Part shown: piece by piece, positions 31,501-43,446 of the stretch | How positions within the stretch are numbered: position 1 is the first letter of the stretch | Layout: each line of letters opens with the position of its first letter | Source of the DNA: Calliphora vicina | Lineage: Eukaryota; Arthropoda; Insecta; Diptera; Calliphoridae | DNA length: 64,000 nt | Assembly: GCF_958450345.1 (NCBI RefSeq) | Contig: NC_088780.1 | Span: forward strand, 136,476,226 to 136,540,225 | Direction of reading: 5' to 3' | Notes under the pieces: generated by a model | What the model was told of the DNA's origin: nothing | Seen by the model: only the letters and a program-made list of their open reading frames with translations | Database searches by the model: none | Position numbers and translations under genes: made by a program

Positions 31501-32802
31501 TTAATTGTAGGTCATGTAGCGAGGAGTAGCACTGAACTTGGCATAACTCTTAATGACCTTATTGACGGCTTCCAAGAAATCTTTTTCTGTGGCTACCTTG
31601 CGACGAGCGCGAATTGCAAACATACCAGCCTCAGTGCAGACGGAACGAATTTCAGCACCTGTAGAGTTGGGACACAAACGTGCCAAAAGCTCAAAACGAA
31701 TATCACGTTCAACGGACATTGATCGAGCATGAATCTTAAAGATATGAGAACGCCCCTCCAAATCTGGTAAACCGAATTCTACTTTACGATCTAAACGGCC
31801 GGGACGCATAAGGGCAGGATCTAAAGTATCGGGTCTGTTGGTGGCCATAAGCACTTTAATGTTGCCTCTGGGATCGAAACCGTCCAATTGGTTAATAAGT
31901 TCCAACATGGTACGTTGGACTTCATTGTCGCCTCCAGCGCCATCATCGAAACGGGCACCACCAATGGCATCGATTTCGTCGAAGAATATCAGACATGCCT
32001 TCTTGGAACGTGCCATTTCGAAAAGTTCTCTCACCATGCGAGCACCTTCGCCTACATATTTTTGTACCAATTCCGAACCAATGACACGAATGAAACATGC
32101 ATCCGTGCGATTGGCTACGGCACGAGCACACAAAGTTTTACCGGTACCAGGGGGACCAAAGAGCAAAACTCCCTTGGGTGGTTCAATACCCAAGTTGACA
32201 AACTTTTCGGGATGCAACAATGGTGTTTCCACTACTTCACGCAATTTTTCAATTTGTTCCTTGCAGCCACCCACGTCGCTATAGGTGACATCTGGTTTTT
32301 CTTCAACCTGCATCATAGTTACCGTGGGATCGATTTTTGGTGGCAACGGAATATGAATCTGATACTTATTACGATCTACTCCCACACGCATACCCTCCTC
32401 AATATCTGTAGGTGCCACAGAATCGGCCAAGTCTACAACAAATTTGGCAAACTGTTTAACATTTATTATGTACTTGGGATCATCTGAGTCGGCATTAATG
32501 ATTTTAGTGCATCTTGCCACCTGAAGAGGTTGTTCATTTTGCAATATTTGCTTATCGGCTGCCAAATCCCATAAAGCGGGTGGCGCTAGACCTGTATCAC
32601 TTTCCTTAATGCCTGTCAACTCATTGACCTGCTTTACGGCCTTTTGTATATCTTCCTCGATGATCTTAATGGATTTGTGGTACTGACTCTGGCCATAGGT
32701 TTTCAACAGTTCAATATCGCCCTCATCCAATGATTTGATTTCTTTTTCCTCCTTTTCTTCGTGTTTAACTTTACGTTGATCGTCTCCTAAATAGTCGGGC
32801 AT
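31501..32802 (-). CDS. Rpt1: 26S proteasome regulatory subunit 7 (Rpt1)
   Basis: A single-exon gene of 433 residues, the usual length of the family. Rpt1 is one of six AAA ATPases forming the ring at the base of the 19S cap, which unfolds ubiquitinated proteins and feeds them into the 20S core. Residues about 40-65 look like the N-terminal coiled coil, followed by the OB-fold region. The AAA domain has Walker A GPPGTGKT (about residue 216), Walker B LIFFDEIDAIGG, sensor MATNRPDTLDPALMRPGRLD with the arginine-finger region, and the small helical domain. The C terminus is PRYMTYN. The start codon context is CAAAAATG. Intact, no frameshift. Neighbour Gfat is on the same strand 2.8 kb upstream, too far for shared transcription to be inferred. 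Confidence 0.97.
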   Translation of the reverse strand: MPDYLGDDQRKVKHEEKEEKEIKSLDEGDIELLKTYGQSQYHKSIKIIEEDIQKAVKQVNELTGIKESDTGLAPPALWDLAADKQILQNEQPLQVARCTKIINADSDDPKYIINVKQFAKFVVDLADSVAPTDIEEGMRVGVDRNKYQIHIPLPPKIDPTVTMMQVEEKPDVTYSDVGGCKEQIEKLREVVETPLLHPEKFVNLGIEPPKGVLLFGPPGTGKTLCARAVANRTDACFIRVIGSELVQKYVGEGARMVRELFEMARSKKACLIFFDEIDAIGGARFDDGAGGDNEVQRTMLELINQLDGFDPRGNIKVLMATNRPDTLDPALMRPGRLDRKVEFGLPDLEGRSHIFKIHARSMSVERDIRFELLARLCPNSTGAEIRSVCTEAGMFAIRARRKVATEKDFLEAVNKVIKSYAKFSATPRYMTYN

Positions 32803-33960
32803 TTTTGCTTCAGGTTATTCTTAAATACTTTTAACAATTAATAATTTTTTTGCACAATAAAATGTTTTTCTTTTTTTCGGCTTCGCAATGACTATCAAAA
32901 ATAGCGTTTTGTCAAAAAAACGAGTTGCCAACTTTTCTGTGCGGTTTTCTTTTCAATGTTGTCATGTTTTTGTTAAAAAAAACGCGTTATTTATAAAAAC
33001 GTTTACATTACAATTCATTGGCAACTTTTTTTTGATAAATGCTGACAAACAATTGAAAAATTAAAAAAAACGTTATTAGTTAGTTATAATTTAAAATAAC
33101 GTTTTTTCAACAGACAAATACAGCTGTATAAAAAGATAGTTAAAATGGATAAGACAATCAATAGGATTATATCATAAATATATTCAGAATTCAATTTTGG
33201 GAAACCTTGAAGTTTTGAGTTTCTAATCGTACTGCATTTTTCCAAGGTATTAAAATCAATTTTAAAATATTGGACGAAGGCCTTTGCATTAAAATTACAC
33301 GATATGATGTAATAACAATTATTTAACTAGAAATATTGCACTTTAAAAGATAATCACAAAGGAATAGTACTGTATTTCAATATTAAAAAAGTAATAATAG
33401 CAATTGTAAAAATACACACTACATACGTTAATAGTTAACATGCAAAATTGTTCAATTTAACTGTAACGTCGACAACAATGCTCCCAATTCAAAAAAATAT
33501 AAAATTTAATTTAATTAAAATTATTGCTTTAATCCGAAAATTTTGCAAAATTTCAATCGCATATAAATATTTGAATATGAAATGTCTAATGAAGTTTGTT
33601 TGTACTGGCAGTTTTCATACAAAAATAATTTTCACTGACAGTATAACTATTAGTTAAGGCATAAAACTTGGTGTTAATGAGGGTAACTTAAACAATAAGT
33701 TTGGGTTTTATTTTTCAAAAAAACCAGCAAATAAGTAATACAAATTGTTTTATTTGAATCAAAAGTAATATAACCATTCGACAAATATGCAGTACTTAAA
33801 TAAGTGTGAATTTCTGATTGAATTATACTGTTACAGATATTGGTTTGACTCATGCGCGGATCCTGAAGGGGAAAGGAAACATCACACCAAAACTTTAAAG
33901 TTTTAATATAAAAAGGGAAAAAAATAAATTTTACTGAAAAACGTAGAAATTACAAACGAA
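32803..33960. other. Rpt1 upstream and Gfat-Rpt1 intergenic DNA
   Basis: AT-rich, no TATA or initiator that can be assigned with confidence. The Rpt1 promoter must lie in the proximal part, but nothing specific was recognised. Small open frames show no domain. Confidence 0.4.
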
Positions 33961-33978
33961 ATGAATGAAAAGCTTATA

Positions 33979-34240
33979 CATATCGATGGCTTAATATAAA
34001 AAAGGCGTAACTAAATTTTTTTCAAAAATATCAATGAAAAAAGGGTTGTATTAAATAACTTCATTAAAATTAAAAAAAATAAATTTTATATGACATATAA
34101 AATGTGATGTCTCTTATTAATAATAACATTAAAACTTTTTTTGTGCTTACAATTTTATGGATTTTATTAATTTTATTCCTTCTCCTGTAAATTAACAAAA
34201 AATCGAGTTACGCCATTTTTATATTAAGCCATCGATATAT
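33979..34240. mobile_element. MITE with TIR ATCGATGGCTTAATATAAAA
   Basis: Left end ATCGATGGCTTAATATAAAA continuing AAGGCGTAACT, and the inverted counterpart at the right end (AGTTACGCCATTTTTATATT, AAGCCATCGAT), about 32 bp with one or two mismatches. The interior is about 190 bp of AT-rich DNA. The flanks are TATA-rich and a duplication cannot be fixed. Confidence 0.65.
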
Positions 34241-35535
34241 ATCCTACCAGTCATGGTGTAGGGTATACAAATAATTACCGATTTTAATTATTTTGAAAAT
34301 ACTGTTTCAAGTAATATTGGTTTGACTCAGAGCTTAGAACTAATTAATTCATGTCAAGCATAAATAAAAAAAATCGTAATTCGGAAACAAAAATTTTAGC
34401 AATTCATTTCATATAAACTTTCCCAACCTAATAAATTCTTTAGCTTCAGTCAAAGGATTTTATTTGAATGGAATTCATTCATTGTTGAATTAATTCATAA
34501 TATAATTAATTCCACATTTAAATGTTTTAACTTTTTTTATTAATTTAAATCTAATAATTCAGTTTTGTTTTAAACATTTACAATTGGTCTGTTCAATAAC
34601 AAAAAACTATTACGAATTATTACAAATTTTCACACAAAAATTTTAAATTTTTATTGAAAAACTTTTTGTAATAGAGTTGAATTGAAAAAATTTTTATAAT
34701 TTAATACATTTTTAAAACTATGGATTTGAATTAAAGAAAACTTGAATAATTCAACAAAGAATGTATTCTCAGAGGAATGAATTCAATGCATTTGGCTATG
34801 GAATGGTTAAAAGATTAAGTTTAATTTTGAAAATTCAATTAAAATTTAAAAGTCTTTCGAACATTTGGTTTGACTATAATAAAAAAAAAATAAATTTTAA
34901 AAATTTACAATTAACTTACCTTTAAAATTATTTAAAGAAAAATCGTGTAAATATATATTTTTGTTTTATTTTTTACTAAGTCAAGTGATTAAAAATATGT
35001 AGTAATAAAATGAAAATATTTTACTATATAAAATGGCGTTATATGAAAGAAATAGTTTAGTTAATAACTACAATAGAATTGTAGAATTGCACAGATTTTG
35101 GAAAAATACATAAAATAATTTTGAATATAAAACCATACAAATCATGTATGAACAATAATGATATAGACATAACAATAAAGATTAAAAAATAGGAAGATAA
35201 AATAAAAAACTTTCTAAAGGAATTAAAAAATATGTAGTAGCAAAAACATACCAGATACAATTGCTATATAATAAGTAATACAAAAGGGAAATGTAACTCT
35301 GTAGGAGTTGATAACTAAAGGCACAACTTAACTTTCGCCCAGGCCACGGTTCTTTAAGTCGATTATATTTAAATCTTTAATTTTGGTTTGTTTGATATTA
35401 TTCATAATTTTAGAAAGTTTCTTTTATGGCCATAATAAAATATAAATACAACGTTTATGTAAATTAAATATTGAAAATGCAATAAAACTTATTTAACTTT
35501 GTGTTGAACTTTTAAGAACTATGTATGTTAGATTA
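34241..35535. other. AT-rich intergenic DNA
   Basis: No supported gene. ATATTGGTTTGACTCA at about 34315 repeats a sequence at about 33838, just outside the MITE on the other side. Confidence 0.4.
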
Positions 35536-35541
35536 TTTATT
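35536..35541 (-). terminator. Probable Gfat polyadenylation signal
   Basis: AATAAA in the gene's sense, 37 bp after the stop codon. Confidence 0.45.
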
Positions 35542-35577
35542 TTTGGAATAGCATATCAAAAAAATCACTTTTCCTTT

Positions 35578-37623
35578 CTATTCTACTGTTACAGATTTGG
35601 CAAGATTACGCGGACAATCAACATCGCATCCTCTTAAGACTGCAATGTGATATGACAACAATTGCATAGGTATGACTGTCAAAATACCTTGAAGACAATC
35701 AACGGTTCGTGGTATTTCTAAACTGCGTGAAGAAAACGATTTAGTCTCTTCATCACCTTCCTCGCAGATGATAATAGGGCGGCCTTTGCGAGAGGTCACC
35801 TGTTGCAAGGCATTCATACACTTCACATAAACCGGATCACGTAAGACAATCATCAATACTGGCATCTCATCGTCCACCAAAGCCAAGGGACCATGTTTTA
35901 GTTCACCAGCCAATATACCTTCACTATGCATATACGTAAGTTCTTTAACTTTTAAGGCACCTTCCAGACAGGTGGCAAAATTGTAGCCACGTCCCATTAT
36001 TAGAAGAGATTTATGCTGGTACAAGTCTTTGGCCAATTCTTGAATCTTAGAGTCAAGCTTCAGAACATCTCGAGTTTGTTCAGCTAAATTTGAGAGACCT
36101 GTTATTATTTCTTGTCTTCTTTGTTGTAGTGACAGGCGATCTTCCGACATTACCAATCCAAACATCACTAGGGATATGAATTGTGAGGTATACGCCTTAG
36201 TGGAAGCTACACCAATTTCTGGACCTGCATTAATATGAACGCCACAATGAGATTCCCGACATATACTACTACCAACTGTATTAGTTATGCCTACAATTAA
36301 GGCACCACGCTGCTTACAATACCTCAAAGCCATTAGAGTATCTGCTGTTTCGCCGGACTGAGAAATAAAGAAACATACATCATCGCGAAATATGGGTGTG
36401 TGACGATCCAAGAAATCAGATGCCAATTCCACCATTACGGGAAGTTCGGTCAATTCTTCTAAAAGCTGTCTAGTAGCCACTGCACTATGATATGAGGTGC
36501 CACAACCAATCAGCATCAAACGTCTACATCTTTTAATTTCCGGTATATACTCCTTAATTCCACCCAAGACTATTGTGTGATTGTCGAAACGTACTCTACC
36601 CCTCATGGTATTCACCACTGACTCGGGTTGTTCATAAATTTCTTTCAACATAAAGTAGTCATAGTTGCCCTTCATTATCTGCTGTATTTCCGTCTTTAGG
36701 GTGGTAATTTCACGAGCATGTGGATCATCTAAACAACGTTTTAAACGATGTATACTTAATGCGCCATCCTTAACGGCAGCCACATCATCATCTTCCAAGT
36801 AAATAACACGATTTGTATGCTCAATTATGGCTGAGGCATCAGAGGCAAAGAAATATTCCACTTCTGTATCTTCTAAAGGCATAAATTCCGAATGACTCTC
36901 CGTGCGTGACACTAAAGGCAATACAGGTTGCAGTCCACCATGACCCATGGGACGATGGTCTTTGGCATACAGTATGGGAATGTGATCGGTGGCCAAACGG
37001 GTTTTGGTTTTTATGCCCACCAACAAAGGGGAGCCACGACGAGAAGCAACACATTCACCAGGAAAGTGTCGTGACTTAAAGGCTATAGCAAAGGCACCCT
37101 CCAGCTGTTGTATGGTCTGTTCTACCAGTTCACGGAACGTGTACGAAGGATGTTGTTGCCACAAATGATGAACCAATTTGGCTATGACTTCAGTATCGGT
37201 TTCAGACTCAAATATGTAACCCCTCTTCTCCAGCAAAGTTTTTACATCCTTGTAATTAGTTATAATGCCATTGTGGACCACCACAAAACTATTGTCCATA
37301 TCAGAACGTTGAGGATGTGAATTGACTTCGGAAGGCACACCATGGGTGGCCCATCTGGTGTGCGCAATACCAACATGCGTATTCAAGGGCGCTGAATAAT
37401 CTTCGGCGGCACACAGTTCATTGATTGCATCTTCTAAAACCTTTACTTTGCCACTTCTCTTGACCATCATAATGTCATTGTGATCACCAATGGCATCTAT
37501 GGCCACACCAGTCGAATCGTAACCTCTGTACTCCAAACGCTTTAAACCATTGACCAACAAATCTAACACTTCATGACGTGTTTTTGGTGTCAAGTAATTA
37601 AGATAAGCAAATATACCACACAT
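35578..37623 (-). CDS. Gfat: Glutamine:fructose-6-phosphate aminotransferase
   Basis: A single-exon gene of 681 residues, normal for eukaryotic GFAT. The cytosolic enzyme converts fructose-6-phosphate and glutamine to glucosamine-6-phosphate and glutamate, the committed step to UDP-GlcNAc (glycosylation, chitin). The mature N-terminal nucleophile is Cys2 (MCGIFAYLNYL); the glutaminase domain covers about residues 2-300 with RWATHG and HNGIITNY. The two sugar isomerase (SIS) domains follow, with CGTSYHSA, SQSGETADT and ASTKAYTSQ, and in the second SEGILAGELKHGPLALVD. The C terminus ends NLAKSVTVE as in other GFATs. Drosophila has two paralogues, Gfat1 and Gfat2, and I cannot say which is orthologous; lack of introns slightly favours Gfat2. 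UDP-GlcNAc feedback is known for the family but not visible here. Confidence 0.95.
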   Translation of the reverse strand: MCGIFAYLNYLTPKTRHEVLDLLVNGLKRLEYRGYDSTGVAIDAIGDHNDIMMVKRSGKVKVLEDAINELCAAEDYSAPLNTHVGIAHTRWATHGVPSEVNSHPQRSDMDNSFVVVHNGIITNYKDVKTLLEKRGYIFESETDTEVIAKLVHHLWQQHPSYTFRELVEQTIQQLEGAFAIAFKSRHFPGECVASRRGSPLLVGIKTKTRLATDHIPILYAKDHRPMGHGGLQPVLPLVSRTESHSEFMPLEDTEVEYFFASDASAIIEHTNRVIYLEDDDVAAVKDGALSIHRLKRCLDDPHAREITTLKTEIQQIMKGNYDYFMLKEIYEQPESVVNTMRGRVRFDNHTIVLGGIKEYIPEIKRCRRLMLIGCGTSYHSAVATRQLLEELTELPVMVELASDFLDRHTPIFRDDVCFFISQSGETADTLMALRYCKQRGALIVGITNTVGSSICRESHCGVHINAGPEIGVASTKAYTSQFISLVMFGLVMSEDRLSLQQRRQEIITGLSNLAEQTRDVLKLDSKIQELAKDLYQHKSLLIMGRGYNFATCLEGALKVKELTYMHSEGILAGELKHGPLALVDDEMPVLMIVLRDPVYVKCMNALQQVTSRKGRPIIICEEGDEETKSFSSRSLEIPRTVDCLQGILTVIPMQLLSYHIAVLRGCDVDCPRNLAKSVTVE

Positions 37624-38254
37624 TTTTCAAATAATTATTCAAGTGTTTTCTGTATATTATAACAATATTTATTTACTTTTCTTGTAGCTCTCTCTCCGAA
37701 AATTATAAATTTTAAAAATACACGTACACGTAACGCAATTTATTAATGCACTTGATTATTTTTTGATAAAAAGTATTCAGTTTTTGTTTCTACACCACCA
37801 CCCTTTTTTGGTACAACACCCTTGCTAAACTAGCGTTCTATTGTTGTTTTTGTAGTTCTATAAACAATTGAGAGTGAGATGGCACTTGCTGCTAATGTAA
37901 ACAATTTGGTTGGTTAATTCTCCGCCAAGAAGTTTTTAATCTATAGATATTTTAATATATACGATCGCTGACCCACTTTTTAGATAAATTAACGATTCTT
38001 TCATTTAAATTGCAAATTACTTTTAGTGTAAACAATTGCAGAAAAAACACGTCTGCCAATCAAGAACAAAATTTGTGCAGAGATACCATATGTTGAAGAT
38101 TATAATACACAATGTTGCCGTATTATTGTAAGTGAGTAAATACACCGATAGAAAAGCTAGATTTTGGCAACGTTGTATCAAATGGTGGCAACACTGTGAG
38201 CCGATGCCACTGCGCTGCCCACTTCGTGAACCGCTGATATGAGCAAAAACATTT
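37624..38254. promoter_or_regulatory. Gfat upstream region
   Basis: Contains the 5' flank of Gfat (minus strand). GGCAACACTGTGAG near 38190 loosely resembles fly core-promoter motifs, but no element is assignable with confidence. Confidence 0.25.
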
Positions 38255-38385
38255 ATAATATGTTACAGTTTATTAATATTGTGAACCAAATATTCCATTT
38301 TGAATTTATATGACAGTACTTCAGAAAATTTTGATATACAGAAAAAGTGATTTTAGCGAAGCCGGTGTTCGATACACCCCAGAGT
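38255..38385 (+). repeat. Dispersed repeat copy 1 (inverted partner at 41.1 kb)
   Basis: Matches the reverse complement of 41092-41200: TATAATATGTTAC, TTATTAATATTGT, CAGTAC, then AGAAAAAGTGATTTTAGCGA and AGCCGGTGTTCGATACACCC. GGTG-TTCGATA-CACC can fold as a tRNA T-arm. This copy has about 25 bp extra in the middle. Confidence 0.65.
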
Positions 38386-39890
38386 TAAAAGTCCCTTCAC
38401 CCGGCCAAAGACCGACAATACAGAAAATGTGAATATTAACAGAAAAAAAATTATGAAAATATAAACTGTTACGGAGAACTTGATTTGTTCCGTTTTTCGT
38501 AATGAGAAATCTTTTATCCTATGATATTTCAGAATATATTTATTTTTTAATAGGATTTGATTTTAGACCTATGAATTCTTGAGGAAACTTTCTTAGAATT
38601 TCCCGTAGAATGCACAAATATTTTTGTTTATTTGTACATATAAAGCTCGGCCACGCTTAACTAGTTTTAAAATAAAATTTTATATTTTTTATTATTTTTT
38701 AGAATAATGAAATAAAGAATAACAACAACAAATAACCTTTTCTTTCCTTTAAGTAACTCTATAAGCCACAAAATTAAAATATTTAAAAAAAAATTAAATG
38801 TACGCATCTCATTAAAAGAATACAAGAAAAAATAATAATTTATTTTAAATTGTTAAAATGTCTGACTAATAAATTATTCATTAACTTTGCATAATCAAAT
38901 GTATTCAATTAGTCATGAATAATAAAATATTTGATTAATCGAATAATTGATTAAACTGGATGTTTGTTTTATCGCACATCCCTACTTAAAACTATAATTA
39001 TTATTTTAATAAACATAACGACACTTGACAATTTAAACATAAAGGTACAAAGTTATAGACCTAACGATAACAATTCATATTATTTTACTAAAATATATTA
39101 TAAAAGTTTACAAGACTTTTATATATCAAAATGAGATTTAAAACCAAAAATGATGCAAATTGATATTTGAAAAAGTAAAAAAGTAAACAAATGTATTTAC
39201 GGAGATTTATATATTTTTCAATTTAATTTAAACGAGAATATCGTTAAAGGATAAAAAAATCATGGGAACGTTTTGTATTACTCAGTTCAAACGAAATGTT
39301 AAATTTATAGGTTTATAAAACAAAATCAACATATAAAACTTATTTTATAAACTTTTGAAATTCTTATCTTAATAATATACACTTATATATTATTTAAATT
39401 ATTATTATAGTAATAATCTAAAATACTTTTGAATTAAAATATCGCTCGCATTTTACAATACATTTTAAAAATGATCGTTTTTTCGAAGTTTTTAACTTCC
39501 GTTTAATTGTCTTTTTTGTCTTTTATTTCTTTGGCTTTCTCAAGTGAACTTCGAAAACAATTCAGAGTTGCATTTACCAATTATTTGTAAACTACCAAAT
39601 ATGGTCACTATTTTAACTAAAACAAAACAAATAATACAAGCTACTAAAAACAATAAATAAAAGCTAAATTTGTTTCAATTCTCTTGCAATTATTGATGTT
39701 TTTATAAAAGAAAAGCACCAAGACATTTTGGATATTTCTCTATATTATGTAGGAATACAAGTTGTAACTAGAAAAAGAAACAAAAGAAACACGCGGTTGC
39801 CATATTCCCCTCTCACGTTTTTCCCGGTCATTAAAGTGTTCAGAAATGTCATCGTTCTTTTCGAAGTTTCTACCAACGGCAAAAACCACA
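38386..39890. other. AT-rich intergenic DNA between Gfat and larp
   Basis: The stretch about 38870-38985 with GATTAATCGAATAATTGATT and TTTTATCGCACATCCCTA resembles a fragment of an AATCGGTTAAT-type MITE (compare 29951-30838). No gene. Confidence 0.4.
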
Positions 39891-39894
39891 TGTC

Positions 39895-40528
39895 TTCTCG
39901 GTCGCACGAGATTTTCTAAAAATTTACACTGAAATATGGTGAAAAGTGTTGTGAAAGTGTGCAAAAGTGACATCTAAATATCGCAGTGATAATTTTCAAT
40001 AAAAGATCAGTGCAAAATCGTGACACAAAGTGCATAAAATCACTTCAAAGATTTTTCTGACAAACGCAAAACGAAAAAAAATATAATTTTTTTCCTTTTC
40101 TTCCACAATTCGTTTTTATCGTCAAGTTTCTTTTTGACATTCTTCGACTTGTCAAATTACGTATTGGTTGCTACATATTTTCATTCGTTCGCACATAAAA
40201 TTACCCCTCCACGGATTCGTGTAACGTTAAAACACAGCGTTGTTGTTGTTTTTATTTCAAATTCGAACTAAACGGAGAATCTGTGCAAAAGGTGAAATAA
40301 AAGAAACGAAAACAAAAACAAGAATATATAATATATTTTTTAAAAGCAACAGCGTAATAAAAAAGTGATTGAGGAAGTTTTTTTGTAAGAAAGCAAAAAT
40401 AAGAAAGCAAAAAAAAATTGTACTAACCGTGAATTAATAACATAAAAAAAGAAACTTGTTTTTTGAATTTTCTTTTACCAAAATTTAATTTCTATTATTC
40501 CCCTCTTTTCCTTTGGATTTATTGTTGG
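39895..40528 (+). other. larp: Possible larp non-coding first exon and promoter
   Basis: Base composition changes here to A-rich DNA with many GTGAAA/GTGCAAA motifs (GTGAAAAGTGTTGTGAAAGT), typical of long fly 5' untranslated exons, and ends at a good donor, ATTGTTG|GTGAGTATT. The transcription start is not identified. Inference only; transcript data would decide. Confidence 0.3.
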
Positions 40529-43225
40529 TGAGTATTGTTGTATCATTTTTAGTTACAGTTGTGTTGTTGTTTTTCAAAAGTGTTGTTTCGTGAAAATCTT
40601 AACATAAAAATGGAACATGCTGATAGAATATGATCGTAATGTGAGCATTATTGTGAAATAAATACATATTCGCATAAGAAAATTATTAAGTTTTTTATAT
40701 TAATTCAAGTTGGAATTTAAAATTTTCGAAATTTCTCCTGATTTTGTATGGCTTATCAGCTGTTATCCATTGTTGCTTTATCCAAATTTATGCACTTGGT
40801 TGCATATTTGGGTACAGTGTTTTAACAGGAAAAGGAAATAAAATTTGTGTGAAAACAGAAAAGATTGATTGGTTTAATATCCTGTAGATTTATTTATACA
40901 AATTATAGTTGGTGTTAAGTTAGAAATATGAATAAATATTATCCATAACTTTTATAGAACTTTAGACGAATTCATCGCATCTGTGCTCAAAATCGTTGAA
41001 TATTCTCGCAGCCACGGAATTGACTTTTGATTATTGGGAACAAATCAAGATCCACCCAACAGTTTATATTTTTATAATTTCTGTGTAGCCGACTCTGGGG
41101 TGTATCGATCACCGGCTTCGCTAAAATTACTTTTTCTGTGTATCAAAATTTGCCGCAGTACAATATTAATAAATAGTTACATATTATATATCATATTAAA
41201 GATATTTTGAAGCACTATTCAAAATACATGAGAAATTTACTATTATATATATTGACTTTAAATTTATAATTATGAGAGCTATACACACCAAACAAATTAT
41301 TAAAATGCAAGCTGTTTCGATGATCTTGATTTATGCCAAATAGCTTAATAAAATTTATTGAATCATTAAATTTTTCTTTCATCAAATCTATTCAAAACAG
41401 CTTTTGATTTTTTTTTTCATTCACTTTGTAAATGATTAAAAACAACACAAATTTAATGAAAAATAATGTTTATCAATTAGCGTTAGATTTGAATTAATAA
41501 ACATTTAATTGTTCAAAAATTAATATTGTATAAATACTATTGTATAAATAAAATCAACGTTTTAAATAAACGTATTTTATAAAAGCCTGTCAGGACATAC
41601 CTACTTAGACTATAAATGATTTTAATACTACATTCCGACATTTTACATTTTGCTCAATGTTTTCAGATCTACAAATTTTACTAGCAACTAATTTTTTCAA
41701 CCTTTATGTTTTAAAACATAATGTACGTACTACGATTTCTATGACTTCAAACATTTCGGTTGTTGTCGAAAATCTGTTAAGAACTCTCGACCAAATCAAG
41801 ACAAATTGAGTCGCAGATTTCTTTGACTGTTGTTATTATTTAAATTTTCATTTAATGTTTACTTAAAAAATGAATTTAATTTGGACAACATTATCACTCT
41901 CATGATAAACTTTTTTTGTTATTATAACATAGATAAAATATATATTTTTTTAGATTTAGTTTTAATGACATATTCACTGAAATTTATTGTTGGGGTATAA
42001 TTTAGTTCCTATCCGCATTTTACTGGTTGCTTAGGCCAGATCATCTGTAAACCTTTGCCAAAGTCTTTAGGAAAGCTAAATATAATATGCAAATAAAACT
42101 ATAGATCAATTGAGAACTACGAATTGTCAAGTCTTATTTATTTTTGTAATTTTTCTTATTTCTTCGCTCATATACATATGAATACAATATTCTAGACATA
42201 CAATTTAGGTTTAAGTAAATGCAGTATTTATATTAGTCGGCGTTATAATCAAAATCCTACAAAATTCCATAGTATAGGTCTCACGGCAGCTACGAACTAC
42301 TTTATTTCAATTCAAGTAAATACTATTTAAATACATTATTTAATGAAACGTTACACTGTGATGGTCAATTTGTCCAAAAAGCCGTTATGAAAATGCAACC
42401 CTGACAATGATTTCGATTTCCCCAATTTTTCGAAAACAGCTGAGCAAATGTTTTATTATGTTTTTATTGTGTGTGTTTCTTTCTTACCATTTTCTTATAA
42501 GTCAGTATGGGGTATGAAAGAGAATAGACAAAAGTTGAATTCTAACCTCACATCTTCTTCTTCACATCACATCATACGTACAACAACTCGAATAAAAGGA
42601 ATTCAAAAGAAAAACTAAAAAGCAAAGCAAAAGCCTCAAATTCAATCACACACACATTATTACGACAAAGTTCTTAAAAAATCATAACGAATTTTTTTGT
42701 TGTATAAAAAATCAATGAAAATTATAGTGAAATATTGTAATTTGTTGCAGTTTAATAAAAAAACTGAAAATAATTGTGATACACGTTTGAAAGTTTAAAA
42801 TGTCAACTTGAAAAAAATAAGTAGTTCTGCTAATAATTAAAACCACAAAAGACTAGAAAAAATAAAGCACAGAGGAAAAGGAAAGGTAGCAAAGAAAATT
42901 TGAACCAACCTACAATCGACCGACCACTACAAAAAAATAAATCAAATAAATGATGAAATCTAGTCAAATAAAATACTCTTAGTTAAAAGAATACAGGAAA
43001 AACTAAGAAGTAGAATTCCGCAGAAAAATAAAAACAAACATGTTAAGATTGAAATAGACAATAAGATTGGAAGACACCTCCCTTCTCAGGTAGTGCATAA
43101 TTTTAACGAAACTACGGTCTTTTGGAGCACTTAGCACTAGTGTTCTTGTAGCTGTTCAGTATGTACTATTGATATATGTATAATTGAGGAAACTAATTTA
43201 TATTTTTTATTTCTGTATTTTTCAG
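40529..43225. other. Probable larp 5' intron, AT-rich
   Basis: Runs from the candidate donor at 40529 to the candidate acceptor TATTTTTCAG at 43225. Contains the second copy of the 38.3 kb repeat. An alternative 5' exon could end at CTTCTCAG|GTAGTG near 43089. Confidence 0.3.
41092..41200 (-). repeat. Dispersed repeat copy 2 (inverted relative to 38.3 kb)
   Basis: The minus strand reads AAATTTTGATACACAG, AAAAAGTAATTTTAGCGAAG, CCGGTGATCGATACACCCCA, GAGT. It differs from copy 1 by a few substitutions and lacks its extra internal segment. Confidence 0.65.
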
Positions 43226-43446
43226 TTTGGATTTTTATAATCTTTTGGAGTTTTGTTACATTTAAAAGTACTGCAGAGCACATTGTACAGTCCGTGTCAG
43301 TGAGTCAAACAATTTGTGATTGTTTTCAGTGGGCAAGGAAGCACCAAAGAGTTTCCAACACGTCTACTTTCTCAATTCTGGAGTAAATAACGCTCGAGAC
43401 GTTATTGTACTCTGGAAGACAGGACCAGAAACTACCAATCTCAGTT

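Noticed and set aside
31838..32487. Plus-strand frames of 148 and 199 residues
   Set aside because: They are antisense shadows of Rpt1.
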